From: Variovorax beijingensis
GTDB taxonomy: Bacteria; Pseudomonadota; Gammaproteobacteria; Burkholderiales; Burkholderiaceae_C
Direction of reading: 5' to 3'
Length of the DNA stretch: 64,000 bases
Assembly: GCF_007828835.1 (NCBI RefSeq)
Contig: NZ_VIVL01000003.1
Span: forward strand, 372,001 to 436,000
Shown here: positions 1-8,023 of the stretch, piece after piece
How the letters are laid out: the number at the start of each line of letters is the position of its first letter
How positions within the stretch are numbered: the stretch's first letter is position 1
Notes under the pieces: generated by a model
What the model saw: the letters and a program-made list of their open reading frames with translations, nothing else
Databases searched by the model: none
Told to the model about the DNA's origin: nothing
Translations under genes and position numbers: made by a program

Positions 1-1478
1 AGCACAACGGCATCCACCTCGACATCCGCATCGACCGCAGCACGCCCATCGGCAAGGGCGACGCGGCCGGCGTGAGCGACCTGGTGCTCGAAGCCGCGCT
101 CTCGACCATCCTCGACCTCGAGGACTCGGTGGCCGTGGTCGACGCAGCCGACAAGGTGGTCGCGTACTCGAACTGGCTCGGCATCGTGCAGGGCACGCTG
201 ACGGAAGAAGTCGCCAAGGGCGGCAAGACCTTCACGCGCGGCCTCAACCCCGACCGCGAATACACCGGCGCCGACGGAAAGCCCGTGAAGCTGCACGGCC
301 GCTCGCTGATGTTCCTGCGCAACGTGGGCCACCTGATGACCAACCCGGCCGTGCTGTACGCGGGCGGCAAGGAAATTCCCGAAGGCATCCTCGACGCGGT
401 GGTCACCACCACCATCGCGATGATCGACCTGAAGCGCAAGGGCAACTCGCGCACCGGCAGCATCTACATCGTCAAGCCCAAGATGCACGGCCCGGCCGAA
501 GTGGCCTTTGCGAGCGAGCTGTTCGGCCGCGTCGAGCAGCTGCTCGGGCTGCCCGCCAACACCGTGAAGCTCGGCATCATGGACGAGGAGCGCCGCACCA
601 GCGTGAATCTCAAGGCCTGCATTGCCGAGGCCGCCGCGCGCGTGGCCTTCATCAACACCGGTTTTCTCGACCGCACCGGCGACGAGATGCACACCGCCAT
701 GCACGGCGGCCCGATGATCCGCAAGGGCGACATGAAGTCCAGCGCGTGGATCGGCGCCTACGAGAAGAACAACGTGCTGGTCGGCCTCTCGTGCGGCCTG
801 CGCGGCAAGGCGCAGATCGGCAAGGGCATGTGGGCCATGCCCGACCTGATGGCCGCCATGCTCGAGCAGAAGATCGCGCACCCCAAGGCCGGCGCCAACA
901 CCGCCTGGGTGCCCTCGCCCACCGCCGCCACGCTGCATGCGCTGCATTACCACCAGGTGAACGTGACGGCCGTGCAGCAGGAGCTCGAGAAGATCGATGC
1001 CGACGCGGAACGCGACAACATCCTGAACGCGCTGCTGCAGGTGCCCATTGCACCCGCCGCCAACTGGACCAAAGCCGAGAAGCAGCAGGAGATCGACAAC
1101 AACGTGCAGGGCATCCTCGGCTACGTGGTGCGCTGGATCGACCAGGGCGTGGGCTGCTCCAAGGTGCCCGACATCCACAACGTGGGCCTGATGGAAGACC
1201 GCGCCACGCTGCGCATCTCGAGCCAGCACATCGCCAACTGGCTGCTGCACGGCATGGTCACGAAGGAACAGGTCGACCAGACTTTCCAGCGCATGGCCAA
1301 GGTGGTCGACGAACAGAACGCCGGCGACCCGGTGTACCAGCCGATGGCCGGCCACTTCGACACCTCGGCCGCGTACAAGGCGGCGCAGGACCTGGTGTTC
1401 AAGGGCATCGAGCAGCCCAGCGGCTACACCGAGCCGCTGCTGCATGCGTGGCGGCTGAAGGTGAAGGGCGAGGCCTGA
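1..1478 (+). CDS. glcB: Malate synthase G, C-terminal two thirds (5' end outside window)
   Basis: Condenses glyoxylate with acetyl-CoA to malate in the glyoxylate shunt. The open frame already runs at base 3 with family sequence ([23 protein letters not shown]), so the gene begins before the window; the GTG at 72 is internal. About 491 residues are present, against roughly 720-730 in full-length family members. Recognisable blocks are [14 protein letters not shown] (holding the family's conserved arginine), [14 protein letters not shown], and near the C-terminus [18 protein letters not shown], where the catalytic aspartate region lies. A good intrinsic terminator follows 29 bases after the stop, so this looks like the last gene of its transcript. 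Identification is firm; only the N-terminus is unseen. Confidence 0.96.
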   Translation, partial: HNGIHLDIRIDRSTPIGKGDAAGVSDLVLEAALSTILDLEDSVAVVDAADKVVAYSNWLGIVQGTLTEEVAKGGKTFTRGLNPDREYTGADGKPVKLHGRSLMFLRNVGHLMTNPAVLYAGGKEIPEGILDAVVTTTIAMIDLKRKGNSRTGSIYIVKPKMHGPAEVAFASELFGRVEQLLGLPANTVKLGIMDEERRTSVNLKACIAEAAARVAFINTGFLDRTGDEMHTAMHGGPMIRKGDMKSSAWIGAYEKNNVLVGLSCGLRGKAQIGKGMWAMPDLMAAMLEQKIAHPKAGANTAWVPSPTAATLHALHYHQVNVTAVQQELEKIDADAERDNILNALLQVPIAPAANWTKAEKQQEIDNNVQGILGYVVRWIDQGVGCSKVPDIHNVGLMEDRATLRISSQHIANWLLHGMVTKEQVDQTFQRMAKVVDEQNAGDPVYQPMAGHFDTSAAYKAAQDLVFKGIEQPSGYTEPLLHAWRLKVKGEA

Positions 1479-1507
1479 CCGCGGCCGTGCATCGGCTCTT
1501 GAAAACG

Positions 1508-1532
1508 ACGGCGCCCGAGGCGCCGTTTTTTT
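1508..1532 (+). terminator. Rho-independent terminator after malate synthase G
   Basis: An 8-bp perfect stem (ACGGCGCC paired with GGCGCCGT, 3-base loop) runs straight into seven T residues. It lies about 30 bases past the glcB stop and before the MFS gene, which therefore probably has its own promoter. Confidence 0.85.
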
Positions 1533-1588
1533 CTTTGGCATGCCGTTAGGATCCGTGCTGCCTCCGTCTCCAGCGCTGCGCCTCTCCC

Positions 1589-2827
1589 ATGACCCTCTCC
1601 CCCGCTTCGGCACGTTCGGCCACATCGATGCTGATCGTGCTGGCCTCCGCTTTCGCGCTGAGCCAGGCCTTTCGCACCGTCGGCGCGATGATGGCCACGC
1701 CGCTCGCACAGCATTTCGGCCTCACGGCCCAGGCGCTGGGCTTGTGGGCCGGCACCTTCCATTTCATGTTCGGCGCGACGCAGCTCGCGATGGGTGTGTC
1801 GATCGACATCTACGGCGTGCGGCGCACGGTGCTCACGGCCTTTCCGCTTGCCATTGCGGGCGCGGTGCTGTGCGCAGCGGCGCCCAGCTTCCATGCGCTG
1901 CTGCTCGGGCAGGCCATGATCGGCGTCGGCTGCGCGCCGGCCTTTCTCGCCTGCACCGTGTTCATCGCGCGGCACTTCGAGGCCGCGCGCTTCACGGCCA
2001 TGTCGGGCCTCGTGATGAGCATGGCGGGGCTCGGCATCCTGTTCACCGGCACGCCGCTCGCGCTGCTGATCGAAGCCGCGAGCTGGCGCGCGGGCTACGC
2101 CTTGCTCGCGGGCTTCGCGGTGCTGTCGTGGGGCTTCGTGTTCTGGCGCGTGCACGAGCCGCCGCGCGCGGCGCCGCACGAACGCCAGACGCTCGCCAAG
2201 GCCGTGCGCGAACTGCTGCCGCTCTTTGCCATGCCGCACACGCTGGGCCTGCTGTGCTTTGCCTGCGTGTCGTATGCCGCGTTCATCACCCTGCGCGGCC
2301 TCTGGCTCGGCCCCGTGCTGCACGACCGCCACGGGCTGTCGCTGGTCAGCAGCGGCAACGTGGCGCTGGTGATGACCATCGCGGGCATGATCAGCCCCGC
2401 AATGTTCGGCCGCCTCGACCCGGGCGGCGCGCGGCGCGGCCGCTGGCTCACGGGCTGCGCGTTCGCGGCCGCGGTGATGTTCGCGTTGATGGCACTCACG
2501 CATTCGCTCGCCGTCGACATCGGCCTGCCGATCCTCTACGGCCTGCTCTCTGGCTATTCGGTGCTGCAGTATTCGTACACGCGCGCCGCCTATCCGGCGG
2601 CCATGACGGGACGCGCGCTGTCGCTGCTCAACATGGCGATGTTCCTCGGCGTGTCGCTGATGCAGTGGACCACGGGCGTGGCCGCATCGTGGGCCGCGTC
2701 GAACGGCGTGGAGCCGTTCCGCGCGGTGTTCCTCACGATCACGGCCATGCTGGCGGTGGGCACGCTGGCGTTCCTGTTGCTGCCGCGTGCACACGAAGGC
2801 ACGAGCCTCGCATCCGCGCGGCCCTGA
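1589..2827 (+). CDS. MFS transporter, 12-helix type
   Basis: A 412-residue inner-membrane protein made almost entirely of hydrophobic helices, about twelve, with a charged loop near residues 190-215 separating two six-helix halves. This is the usual size and layout of a major facilitator carrier. The loop between helices 2 and 3 carries DIYGVRRTV, resembling the family's loop-2 motif. It stands alone between the glcB terminator and a leftward small gene, with no regulator or enzyme beside it to suggest a substrate. No strong ribosome binding site is seen before the ATG, so the start is the best available rather than proven. Substrate unknown. Confidence 0.85.
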   Translation: MTLSPASARSATSMLIVLASAFALSQAFRTVGAMMATPLAQHFGLTAQALGLWAGTFHFMFGATQLAMGVSIDIYGVRRTVLTAFPLAIAGAVLCAAAPSFHALLLGQAMIGVGCAPAFLACTVFIARHFEAARFTAMSGLVMSMAGLGILFTGTPLALLIEAASWRAGYALLAGFAVLSWGFVFWRVHEPPRAAPHERQTLAKAVRELLPLFAMPHTLGLLCFACVSYAAFITLRGLWLGPVLHDRHGLSLVSSGNVALVMTIAGMISPAMFGRLDPGGARRGRWLTGCAFAAAVMFALMALTHSLAVDIGLPILYGLLSGYSVLQYSYTRAAYPAAMTGRALSLLNMAMFLGVSLMQWTTGVAASWAASNGVEPFRAVFLTITAMLAVGTLAFLLLPRAHEGTSLASARP

Positions 2828-2845
2828 GCATGTCTTCGCGCATCG

Positions 2846-3064
2846 TCAGCCCTCCCGCGCCAAGCCGCGCGCGGCCTTCTGCAACGCGACCTTCTGCGCG
2901 CGCCGCTCCGCGCGGTGCGTGCGCAGATGGCGCCCCGCCTTCTGGTTGGATTCGCCTCGCGCGATGGCGGCCACCACGGGATTGCGAGGTGCCGCGTTCG
3001 GCACCGAAAAATAGAACCGGCCCAGACGCTTGTCGTCGTCGCGGGCCTTTCGTTGAGCACTCAT
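2846..3064 (-). CDS. Small basic hypothetical protein, 72 residues
   Basis: A short frame encoding a strongly basic protein beginning MSAQRKARDDDKRLG and containing RFYFSVPNAAPRNPVVAA, followed by an Arg/Lys-rich tail. I chose the ATG at 3064 because GGAG sits nine bases upstream on the minus strand; a longer frame exists but its first part reads through a hairpin. The composition suggests nucleic-acid or ribosome contact, but no known domain is recognised and no function is claimed. It converges on the MFS gene with only 18 bases between stops. It is probably real because of the ribosome binding site and the non-random N-terminal half. Confidence 0.6.
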   Translation of the reverse strand: MSAQRKARDDDKRLGRFYFSVPNAAPRNPVVAAIARGESNQKAGRHLRTHRAERRAQKVALQKAARGLAREG

Positions 3065-3090
3065 GTGCGCACACTCCAAAAAATGCAAAA

Positions 3091-3115
3091 GCCCCGGCGA
3101 ATGGCTGCGCGGGGC
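3091..3115 (-). terminator. Hairpin with T-rich tail in the leftward direction
   Basis: GCCCCG (3091-3096) pairs with CGGGGC (3110-3115). Read leftward, the stem is followed by TTTTGCATTTTTT. It lies between the LysR stop and the small basic gene, so it could end the LysR transcript or act as a leader hairpin for the small gene. The stem is only 6 bp. The rest of the roughly 300-base gap (3065-3361) shows no gene. Confidence 0.4.
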
Positions 3116-3361
3116 CTTTGTCGATGGGCCTCGGCGGATGCGTGGATGCACATCCGGCCGGGGCGGTCGGTGTGCGGGTCAGGTGTTCAGGAAACGGTTC
3201 ATTGAGTGGTTGTGTCGCCCGGGAGGTTGGTCGTCGCCAGGCGCGGATAAAAAACTGTTGCTGAAAAACGAAGGGCGGATTCTGGCGAGCACGCACGCTG
3301 TGTGCAAGCGCGGCGCGTGCGCCTGTGGCGCAGAGCCCACGCCTCGCTTCGCGCAAATCCG

Positions 3362-4288
3362 TCAGCTCCGCTGCGCCGCCTCGGCTTCGTCGCGCAGCCA
3401 TTGCGCGAATTCCTGTGCGTCGCGATTGCCCGCGGCACGGCGCGAGGCCTCGATGAAATAGCCGCGATGCGAGGCCGCGCCCTCGCCCAGCGGCGCCACC
3501 AGCCGGCCGTCGCGCACCAGCTCGCGCAGCAGCGGCAGCCGGCCGATCACCACGCCCTGCCCCGCCACCGCGGCGGCCACCGCATCGGCGTACTGGGTGA
3601 AGCGCAGCGTGCTCTTCATGCGCAGGTCATCGAGCCCCATCACCTTGAGCCAGGGTTCCCAATCGGCTGTGGGGGCCTCGCTGTGGTCCGGGTACTCCAC
3701 CGTCAGCAGCGTGAGGTTCGCGAAATCCGAGGGCGTGCGCAGGGAGGCCGCGAGCTGCGGCGAGCACAGTGGGATCACCGATTCCTCGAACAGCGCCGGG
3801 CCGGCGCCGCGGCCGATCGGCGCAAAGCGCACCGCCAGGTCGAGACGGCTGCTCTCCAGGTCCAGCACGTCGAGCGTGGCCGACACGCGCACGTCGACCT
3901 GGGGATGGCTGCCGGTGAAGCGCGCCAGCTTCGGAATGAGCCAGAGCGACGCGAAACCCGGCGTGGTGGTGATCGCCACCTGGCGCGGCGCAGAGCTGGC
4001 ACGCACCCGGGCCGTGGCGTCGCGCAGGCGCTCCAGGCTGTCGGTCACGGCCCGCTGCATCACGCCGCCCGCCTCGGTGAGCGCCAGCGCGCGGTGCCGG
4101 CGCTCGAACAGCAGCACGCCCAGGCTGGCTTCGAGCTGCTGGATCTGCCGGCTCACGGCCGACTGGGTCAGGTGCAGTTCGCCGGCCGCGAGCGTGAAGC
4201 TCAGCCGGCGCGCCGCGGCCTCGAAACTGCGCAGCAGCTCGAGCGGCGGCAGTTCGCCCACGGAGGCTTTCGCATTCTCTGGATGCAT
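3362..4288 (-). CDS. LysR-family transcriptional regulator (GcvA-like)
   Basis: A 308-residue regulator. Residues about 17-75 form the winged helix-turn-helix (LRSFEAAARRLSFTLAAGEL, then LTQSAVSRQIQQLEASLGV), and the remainder is the periplasmic-binding-like effector domain. The sequence style (SFTLAAGELHLTQSAVSRQI, LFERRHRALALTEAG) resembles the GcvA branch. It is transcribed divergently from the DUF2917 gene. The gap between them holds a perfect 17-bp palindrome that fits the T-N11-A rule for LysR sites, so DUF2917 is the obvious candidate target along with the regulator's own gene. The effector is unknown. Confidence 0.9.
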   Translation of the reverse strand: MHPENAKASVGELPPLELLRSFEAAARRLSFTLAAGELHLTQSAVSRQIQQLEASLGVLLFERRHRALALTEAGGVMQRAVTDSLERLRDATARVRASSAPRQVAITTTPGFASLWLIPKLARFTGSHPQVDVRVSATLDVLDLESSRLDLAVRFAPIGRGAGPALFEESVIPLCSPQLAASLRTPSDFANLTLLTVEYPDHSEAPTADWEPWLKVMGLDDLRMKSTLRFTQYADAVAAAVAGQGVVIGRLPLLRELVRDGRLVAPLGEGAASHRGYFIEASRRAAGNRDAQEFAQWLRDEAEAAQRS

Positions 4289-4339
4289 GCAACGAGTTCC
4301 AAACGACCGTGTGTAAGAGCGGGGTCAACTCACTATATT

Positions 4340-4356
4340 CATTCGTATCACGAATG
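4340..4356. promoter_or_regulatory. Palindromic LysR-type operator candidate
   Basis: CATTCGTATCACGAATG is a perfect inverted repeat (7-3-7) containing T-N11-A. It sits directly after a TATATT (4334-4339) that could be the -10 of the DUF2917 promoter and 14 bases before that gene's start. A site over the transcription start fits repression; that role is inference. Confidence 0.6.
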
Positions 4357-4370
4357 CAATGGAGCTTGCC

Positions 4371-4691
4371 ATGAGCACCCAGCCTCTTTCTTCCCGCTTT
4401 CAAGTCAGCCTGCCGACCCGTTCCATCTTTGCCGTGCCCGATGGCGCCGGCGTGGGCATCGAATGCCGCAGCGGCTCGGTCTGGGTGACGCTCGACCGCG
4501 ACCCGCGCGACATCGTGCTTGCGCCGGGCGAACGCTTCGAGAGCACCGAACACCGGCGCGTGCTGGTCTCGGCGCTGGAGGCCTCGTGCATCACGGTCTC
4601 GGACGCGCAGCCCGCGGCCATGCCGCTGCCCGCGCCGGCGCGGCGCCGGTCGCCTTGGCGACTGCTGCCGCTCGGGTTGTCCCCGGCTTGA
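4371..4691 (+). CDS. DUF2917 domain protein
   Basis: A 106-residue protein whose central block (IECRSGSVWVTLDRDPRDIVLAPGE, split here as IECRSGSVWVTLD and RDIVLAPGERF) matches the DUF2917 family, a small beta-rich cupin-like fold of unknown role common in beta-proteobacteria. GGAG (4361-4364) lies six bases before the ATG at 4371, so this start is preferred over the ATG at 4359. The C-terminus is proline- and arginine-rich. It is divergent from a LysR gene and followed by an intrinsic terminator, so it forms a single-gene transcript. Function unknown; the family is often found beside LysR regulators. Confidence 0.85.
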   Translation: MSTQPLSSRFQVSLPTRSIFAVPDGAGVGIECRSGSVWVTLDRDPRDIVLAPGERFESTEHRRVLVSALEASCITVSDAQPAAMPLPAPARRRSPWRLLPLGLSPA

Positions 4692-4748
4692 CCTGAGCGG
4701 CCCCGGCATCGAACCTCGATGCCATGGACCTCCCCTGCACCGAACGCC

Positions 4749-4772
4749 GCCGCCGTGACGGGCGGCTTTTTT
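4749..4772 (+). terminator. Rho-independent terminator after DUF2917
   Basis: GCCGCC (4749-4754) pairs with GGCGGC (4761-4766) around a 6-base loop and is followed by six T residues. It separates the DUF2917 gene from the acyl-CoA operon. Confidence 0.8.
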
Positions 4773-4824
4773 GCGGTGGGCGCCGCATGGTCCGCGCTGT
4801 TTTCTTTTCTAGAGGGACATGACC

Positions 4825-6003
4825 ATGGCAGAGGCATACATCGTCGCCGCCGCGCGCACGGCCGGCGGCCGGCGCGGCGGCAAGCTCGCGGGCTGGCATC
4901 CGGCCGACCTGGCGGCGCAGGTGATCGACGCATTGGTGGCGAAGAGCGGCATCGACCCGGCCGCGGTGGAGGACGTGATCCTCGGCTGCGTGAGCCAGGT
5001 GGGCGAGCAGGCAACCAACGTGGCGCGCAATGCGGTGCTGGCGTCGAAGCTGCCCGAATCGGTGCCGGGCACCTCGGTCGACCGGCAGTGCGGCTCGTCG
5101 CAGCAGGCGCTGCATTTCGCGGCGCAGGCCGTGATGTCGGGCGCCATGGATGCGGTGATTGCGGGCGGCGTCGAGAGCATGACGCGCGTGCCGATGTTCA
5201 CGCCCAACGCGCTGCCGGCCAAGGCGGGCCTGGGCACCTACATGAGCCCGGCCATGAAGAGGCGCTACCCCGGCGTGGAGTTCAGCCAGTTCGCCGGCGC
5301 CGAGATGATCGCGGCCAACTACGGCATCGACAAGGATGCGCTCGACCGCTATGCGCTCGAAAGCCACCGCCGAGCCATGGCCGCCACGCGCGCGGGCGCG
5401 TTCGACGACGAGATCGTGCCCATCGAGATCCTGCAGGCCGACGGCCGCGGCACGGGCGAGCAGCACACGGTGGACGAAGGCATCCGCTTCGATGCCACGC
5501 TCGAAGGCATCGCGGGCGTCAAGCTGATTGCCGAGGGCGGCCGCTGCACCGCCGCCACCGCGAGCCAGATCTGCGACGGCGCGAGCGGCGTGCTGGTGGT
5601 GAACGAACGCGGCCTCAAGGCGCTGGGCGTGAAGCCGCTCGCGCGCATCCACCACATGAGCGTGATGGGGCACGACCCGGTGATCATGCTGGAAGCGCCG
5701 CTGCCCGCCACGCTGAGCGCGCTCAAGAAGGCCGGCATGCGCATCCAGGACATCGACCTCTATGAAGTGAACGAAGCCTTCGCGCCCGTGCCCATCGCCT
5801 GGCTGGAGGCGCTGGACGCCGACCCGGCGCGGCTCAACGTGAACGGCGGCGCCATTGCGCTCGGCCATCCGCTGGGCGCCTCGGGCACCAAGCTCATGGC
5901 CACGCTGGTCCACGCGCTGGGCAGGCGCGGCAAGCGCTACGGCCTGCAGACGATGTGCGAAGGCGGCGGCATGGCCAACGTCACCATCGTGGAGAGGCTC
6001 TGA
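4825..6003 (+). CDS. Acetyl-CoA C-acyltransferase (thiolase)
   Basis: A 392-residue thiolase for the last step of beta-oxidation, or the reverse condensation. The nucleophilic cysteine is Cys89 in [11 protein letters not shown]. The other catalytic blocks are [22 protein letters not shown] (His) and [11 protein letters not shown] (second Cys) near the C-terminus. AGAGGG-like sequence AGAGGG (4811-4816) is eight bases before the ATG at 4825, which is therefore chosen over the ATG at 4819. The stop overlaps the start of the following crotonase gene by one base (TGATG), so the two are translationally coupled. With the crotonase and dehydrogenase it forms a fatty- or aromatic-acyl-CoA degradation operon; the substrate chain is not shown by sequence. 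Confidence 0.95.
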   Translation: MAEAYIVAAARTAGGRRGGKLAGWHPADLAAQVIDALVAKSGIDPAAVEDVILGCVSQVGEQATNVARNAVLASKLPESVPGTSVDRQCGSSQQALHFAAQAVMSGAMDAVIAGGVESMTRVPMFTPNALPAKAGLGTYMSPAMKRRYPGVEFSQFAGAEMIAANYGIDKDALDRYALESHRRAMAATRAGAFDDEIVPIEILQADGRGTGEQHTVDEGIRFDATLEGIAGVKLIAEGGRCTAATASQICDGASGVLVVNERGLKALGVKPLARIHHMSVMGHDPVIMLEAPLPATLSALKKAGMRIQDIDLYEVNEAFAPVPIAWLEALDADPARLNVNGGAIALGHPLGASGTKLMATLVHALGRRGKRYGLQTMCEGGGMANVTIVERL

Positions 6004-6809
6004 TGACCGCACAGCAGCCCTATGTGCTTTACGAGCTGGCCGACGGCATTGCCACGCTCACGCTGAACCTGCCGGCCAAGCTGAACCCGATTGCGCGCGA
6101 ACTGCAGGTCGAACTGCGCGACACGCTCGAGCGCATCCGCGGCGACCGCGCGGTGCGCGCCGTGATCCTGACCGGCGCCGGCAAGGCCTTTTGCGTGGGC
6201 GCGGACCTCAGCGCCATGGCACCCGGCGAAGAAGGCAAGTCGCTCGGCGCGCAAACCGCGGAGTGGATGCAGTCGCTCAGCAACCCGCTGATCGAGACGC
6301 TGCGCACGCTGCCCGTGCCGGTGGTGGCAGCCGTCAACGGCGCCGCAGCCGGTGCCGGCGCGGGCCTGGCACTGGCGGCCGACGTGACGATTGCCGCGCG
6401 CAGCGCCTACTTCTACCTGCCTTTTCTGCCCAAGCTCGGCATCGTGCCGGACCTGGGCTGCACCTGGGCCATTCCGAGGCGCGCCGGCAGGGCGCGTGCG
6501 ATGGGCATGGCGCTGCTCGACGAGCGCCTGAGCGCCGCTCGCGCCGTGCAATGGGGCCTGATCTGGGCCTGCGCCGACGACGAACAGCTGCTGGAAGAAG
6601 CACGCGCGATCGCGCAGCGGCTCGCCCGGCTGCCGGCGCATGCGGTGGTCGAGGCGCGCGAAGCCTTCGAAGCCGCCGAGCGCCACACGCTGGCCGAGCA
6701 GCTGCACTACGAAAGCGAACGCCAGCGCGAACTGATCGACCGTCCCACGTTCCGCGAAGGCGTGAGCGCCTTCCTGCAGAAGCGCCCTCCAAGCTTCCCC
6801 GGGCGCTGA
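6003..6809 (+). CDS. Enoyl-CoA hydratase/isomerase family protein, PaaG-like
   Basis: A 268-residue crotonase-fold enzyme. Oxyanion-hole elements are FCVGADLS (about 63-70) and NGAAAGAGAG (112-121). Aligned with rat enoyl-CoA hydratase, the two catalytic glutamates are replaced by Gly121 and Phe141. Asp150 in IVPDLGCTW sits where PaaG-type isomerases and related enzymes carry a catalytic aspartate, and RAMGMALLDERLSA and QWGLIW are also PaaG-like. It is therefore more likely an isomerase, possibly of ring-opened or double-bond-shifted CoA esters, than a plain hydratase. The ATG at 6003 overlaps the thiolase stop; an upstream in-frame ATG at 5955 lies inside the thiolase and is rejected. Confidence 0.9.
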   Translation: MTAQQPYVLYELADGIATLTLNLPAKLNPIARELQVELRDTLERIRGDRAVRAVILTGAGKAFCVGADLSAMAPGEEGKSLGAQTAEWMQSLSNPLIETLRTLPVPVVAAVNGAAAGAGAGLALAADVTIAARSAYFYLPFLPKLGIVPDLGCTWAIPRRAGRARAMGMALLDERLSAARAVQWGLIWACADDEQLLEEARAIAQRLARLPAHAVVEAREAFEAAERHTLAEQLHYESERQRELIDRPTFREGVSAFLQKRPPSFPGR

Positions 6810-6813
6810 GGCC

Positions 6814-7977
6814 ATGATCGAACGCACGCTTTTCAGCGCCGACCACGAGGCCTTCCGCGACAGCTTCCGCCGCTTCATGGACAAGGAGATCGCGCCCTTC
6901 CACGAGGCGTGGGAAGAACAGGGCTACGTGGACCGCGCCGTCTGGTCCAAGGCCGGCGAGAACGGTTTTCTCTGCATGGCGCTGCCCGAGGCCTACGGCG
7001 GCGCGGGCGCCGACCTGCTCTTTTCGGTGATCCAGTTCGAGGAGCTCTGGGCGCGCGGCTTCACGGGCATCGGCTTCGGGCTGCACAGCGAGATCGTGGC
7101 GCCCTACATCCTGCGCTACGGCACCGAGGCGCAGAAGCAGCGCTACCTCCCAAAGCTTGCGAGCGGCGAGATGGTCGGCGCCATCGCGATGAGCGAGCCC
7201 GGCGCCGGCAGCGACCTGCAGGCGGTCAAGACCAGCGCGCTGAAGCAGGCCGACGGCAGCTACCTGCTCAACGGCAGCAAGACCTTCATCACCAACGGCT
7301 GGCATGCCGACCTCGTGATCGTGGTGGCCAAGACCGACCCGGCCGCAGGCGCCAAGGGCACCAGCCTGTTCCTGGTCGAGCGCGGCATGCCGGGCTTCGA
7401 GAAGGGCAAGCGGCTCAAGAAACTCGGGCTGAAGGCGCAGGACACCTCCGAACTGTTCTTCAACGACGTGCGGCTGCCGGCCGACGCATTGCTCGGCGAT
7501 GCGGCGCAGCTGAACCGCGGTTTTGTCTGCCTGATGGAGCAGCTGCCGTGGGAGCGGCTGCAGATCGCGATCAGCGCGGTGGCCGCATCGCAGGCCGCCA
7601 TCGACCAGACGGTGGCCTATGTGAAGGAGCGCAAGGTGTTCGGCCAGCCGGTGGGCAGCTACCAGAACACGCGCTACACGCTCGCCGAGCTGCAGACCGA
7701 GGTGCAGGTGGCGCAGGTGTTCGTCGACAAGTGCATCGAGCTGCTGATGGCCGAGAAGCTCGATACCGCTACCGCCAGCATGGCCAAGTACTGGACCACC
7801 GACCTGCAGTGCAAGGTGATGGACGCCTGCGTGCAGCTGCACGGCGGCTATGGCTACATGTGGGAGTACCCGGTCACGCGCGCCTATGCCGATGCGCGGG
7901 TGCAGCGCATCTATGGCGGCACGAACGAGATCATGAAAGAGGTGATCACGCGGGCGATGGGCCTCGGCGGGCGCTGA
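6814..7977 (+). CDS. Acyl-CoA dehydrogenase
   Basis: A 387-residue FAD flavoprotein oxidising acyl-CoA to enoyl-CoA and passing electrons to ETF. Family blocks present are AMSEPGAGSDL (about 126-135), NGSKTFITNG and LHGGYGYMWEYPV. The position that is glutamate in medium- and short-chain enzymes is glycine here (IYGGTNEI), while Glu247 in LPWERL fits the catalytic base of the long-chain/isovaleryl type. It starts four bases after the crotonase stop, so it is the third gene of the operon. Chain-length preference is inference. Confidence 0.95.
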   Translation: MIERTLFSADHEAFRDSFRRFMDKEIAPFHEAWEEQGYVDRAVWSKAGENGFLCMALPEAYGGAGADLLFSVIQFEELWARGFTGIGFGLHSEIVAPYILRYGTEAQKQRYLPKLASGEMVGAIAMSEPGAGSDLQAVKTSALKQADGSYLLNGSKTFITNGWHADLVIVVAKTDPAAGAKGTSLFLVERGMPGFEKGKRLKKLGLKAQDTSELFFNDVRLPADALLGDAAQLNRGFVCLMEQLPWERLQIAISAVAASQAAIDQTVAYVKERKVFGQPVGSYQNTRYTLAELQTEVQVAQVFVDKCIELLMAEKLDTATASMAKYWTTDLQCKVMDACVQLHGGYGYMWEYPVTRAYADARVQRIYGGTNEIMKEVITRAMGLGGR

Positions 7978-8023
7978 AACAGAACCCCTGGCGCCCGACT
8001 TGAGGCTGCGGGAGAATGGCCGC

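Noticed and set aside
1424..2794. Long minus-strand frame across the malate synthase and MFS region
   Set aside because: Histidine/arginine/glutamine-rich shadow of the forward genes, typical of antisense frames in GC-rich DNA.
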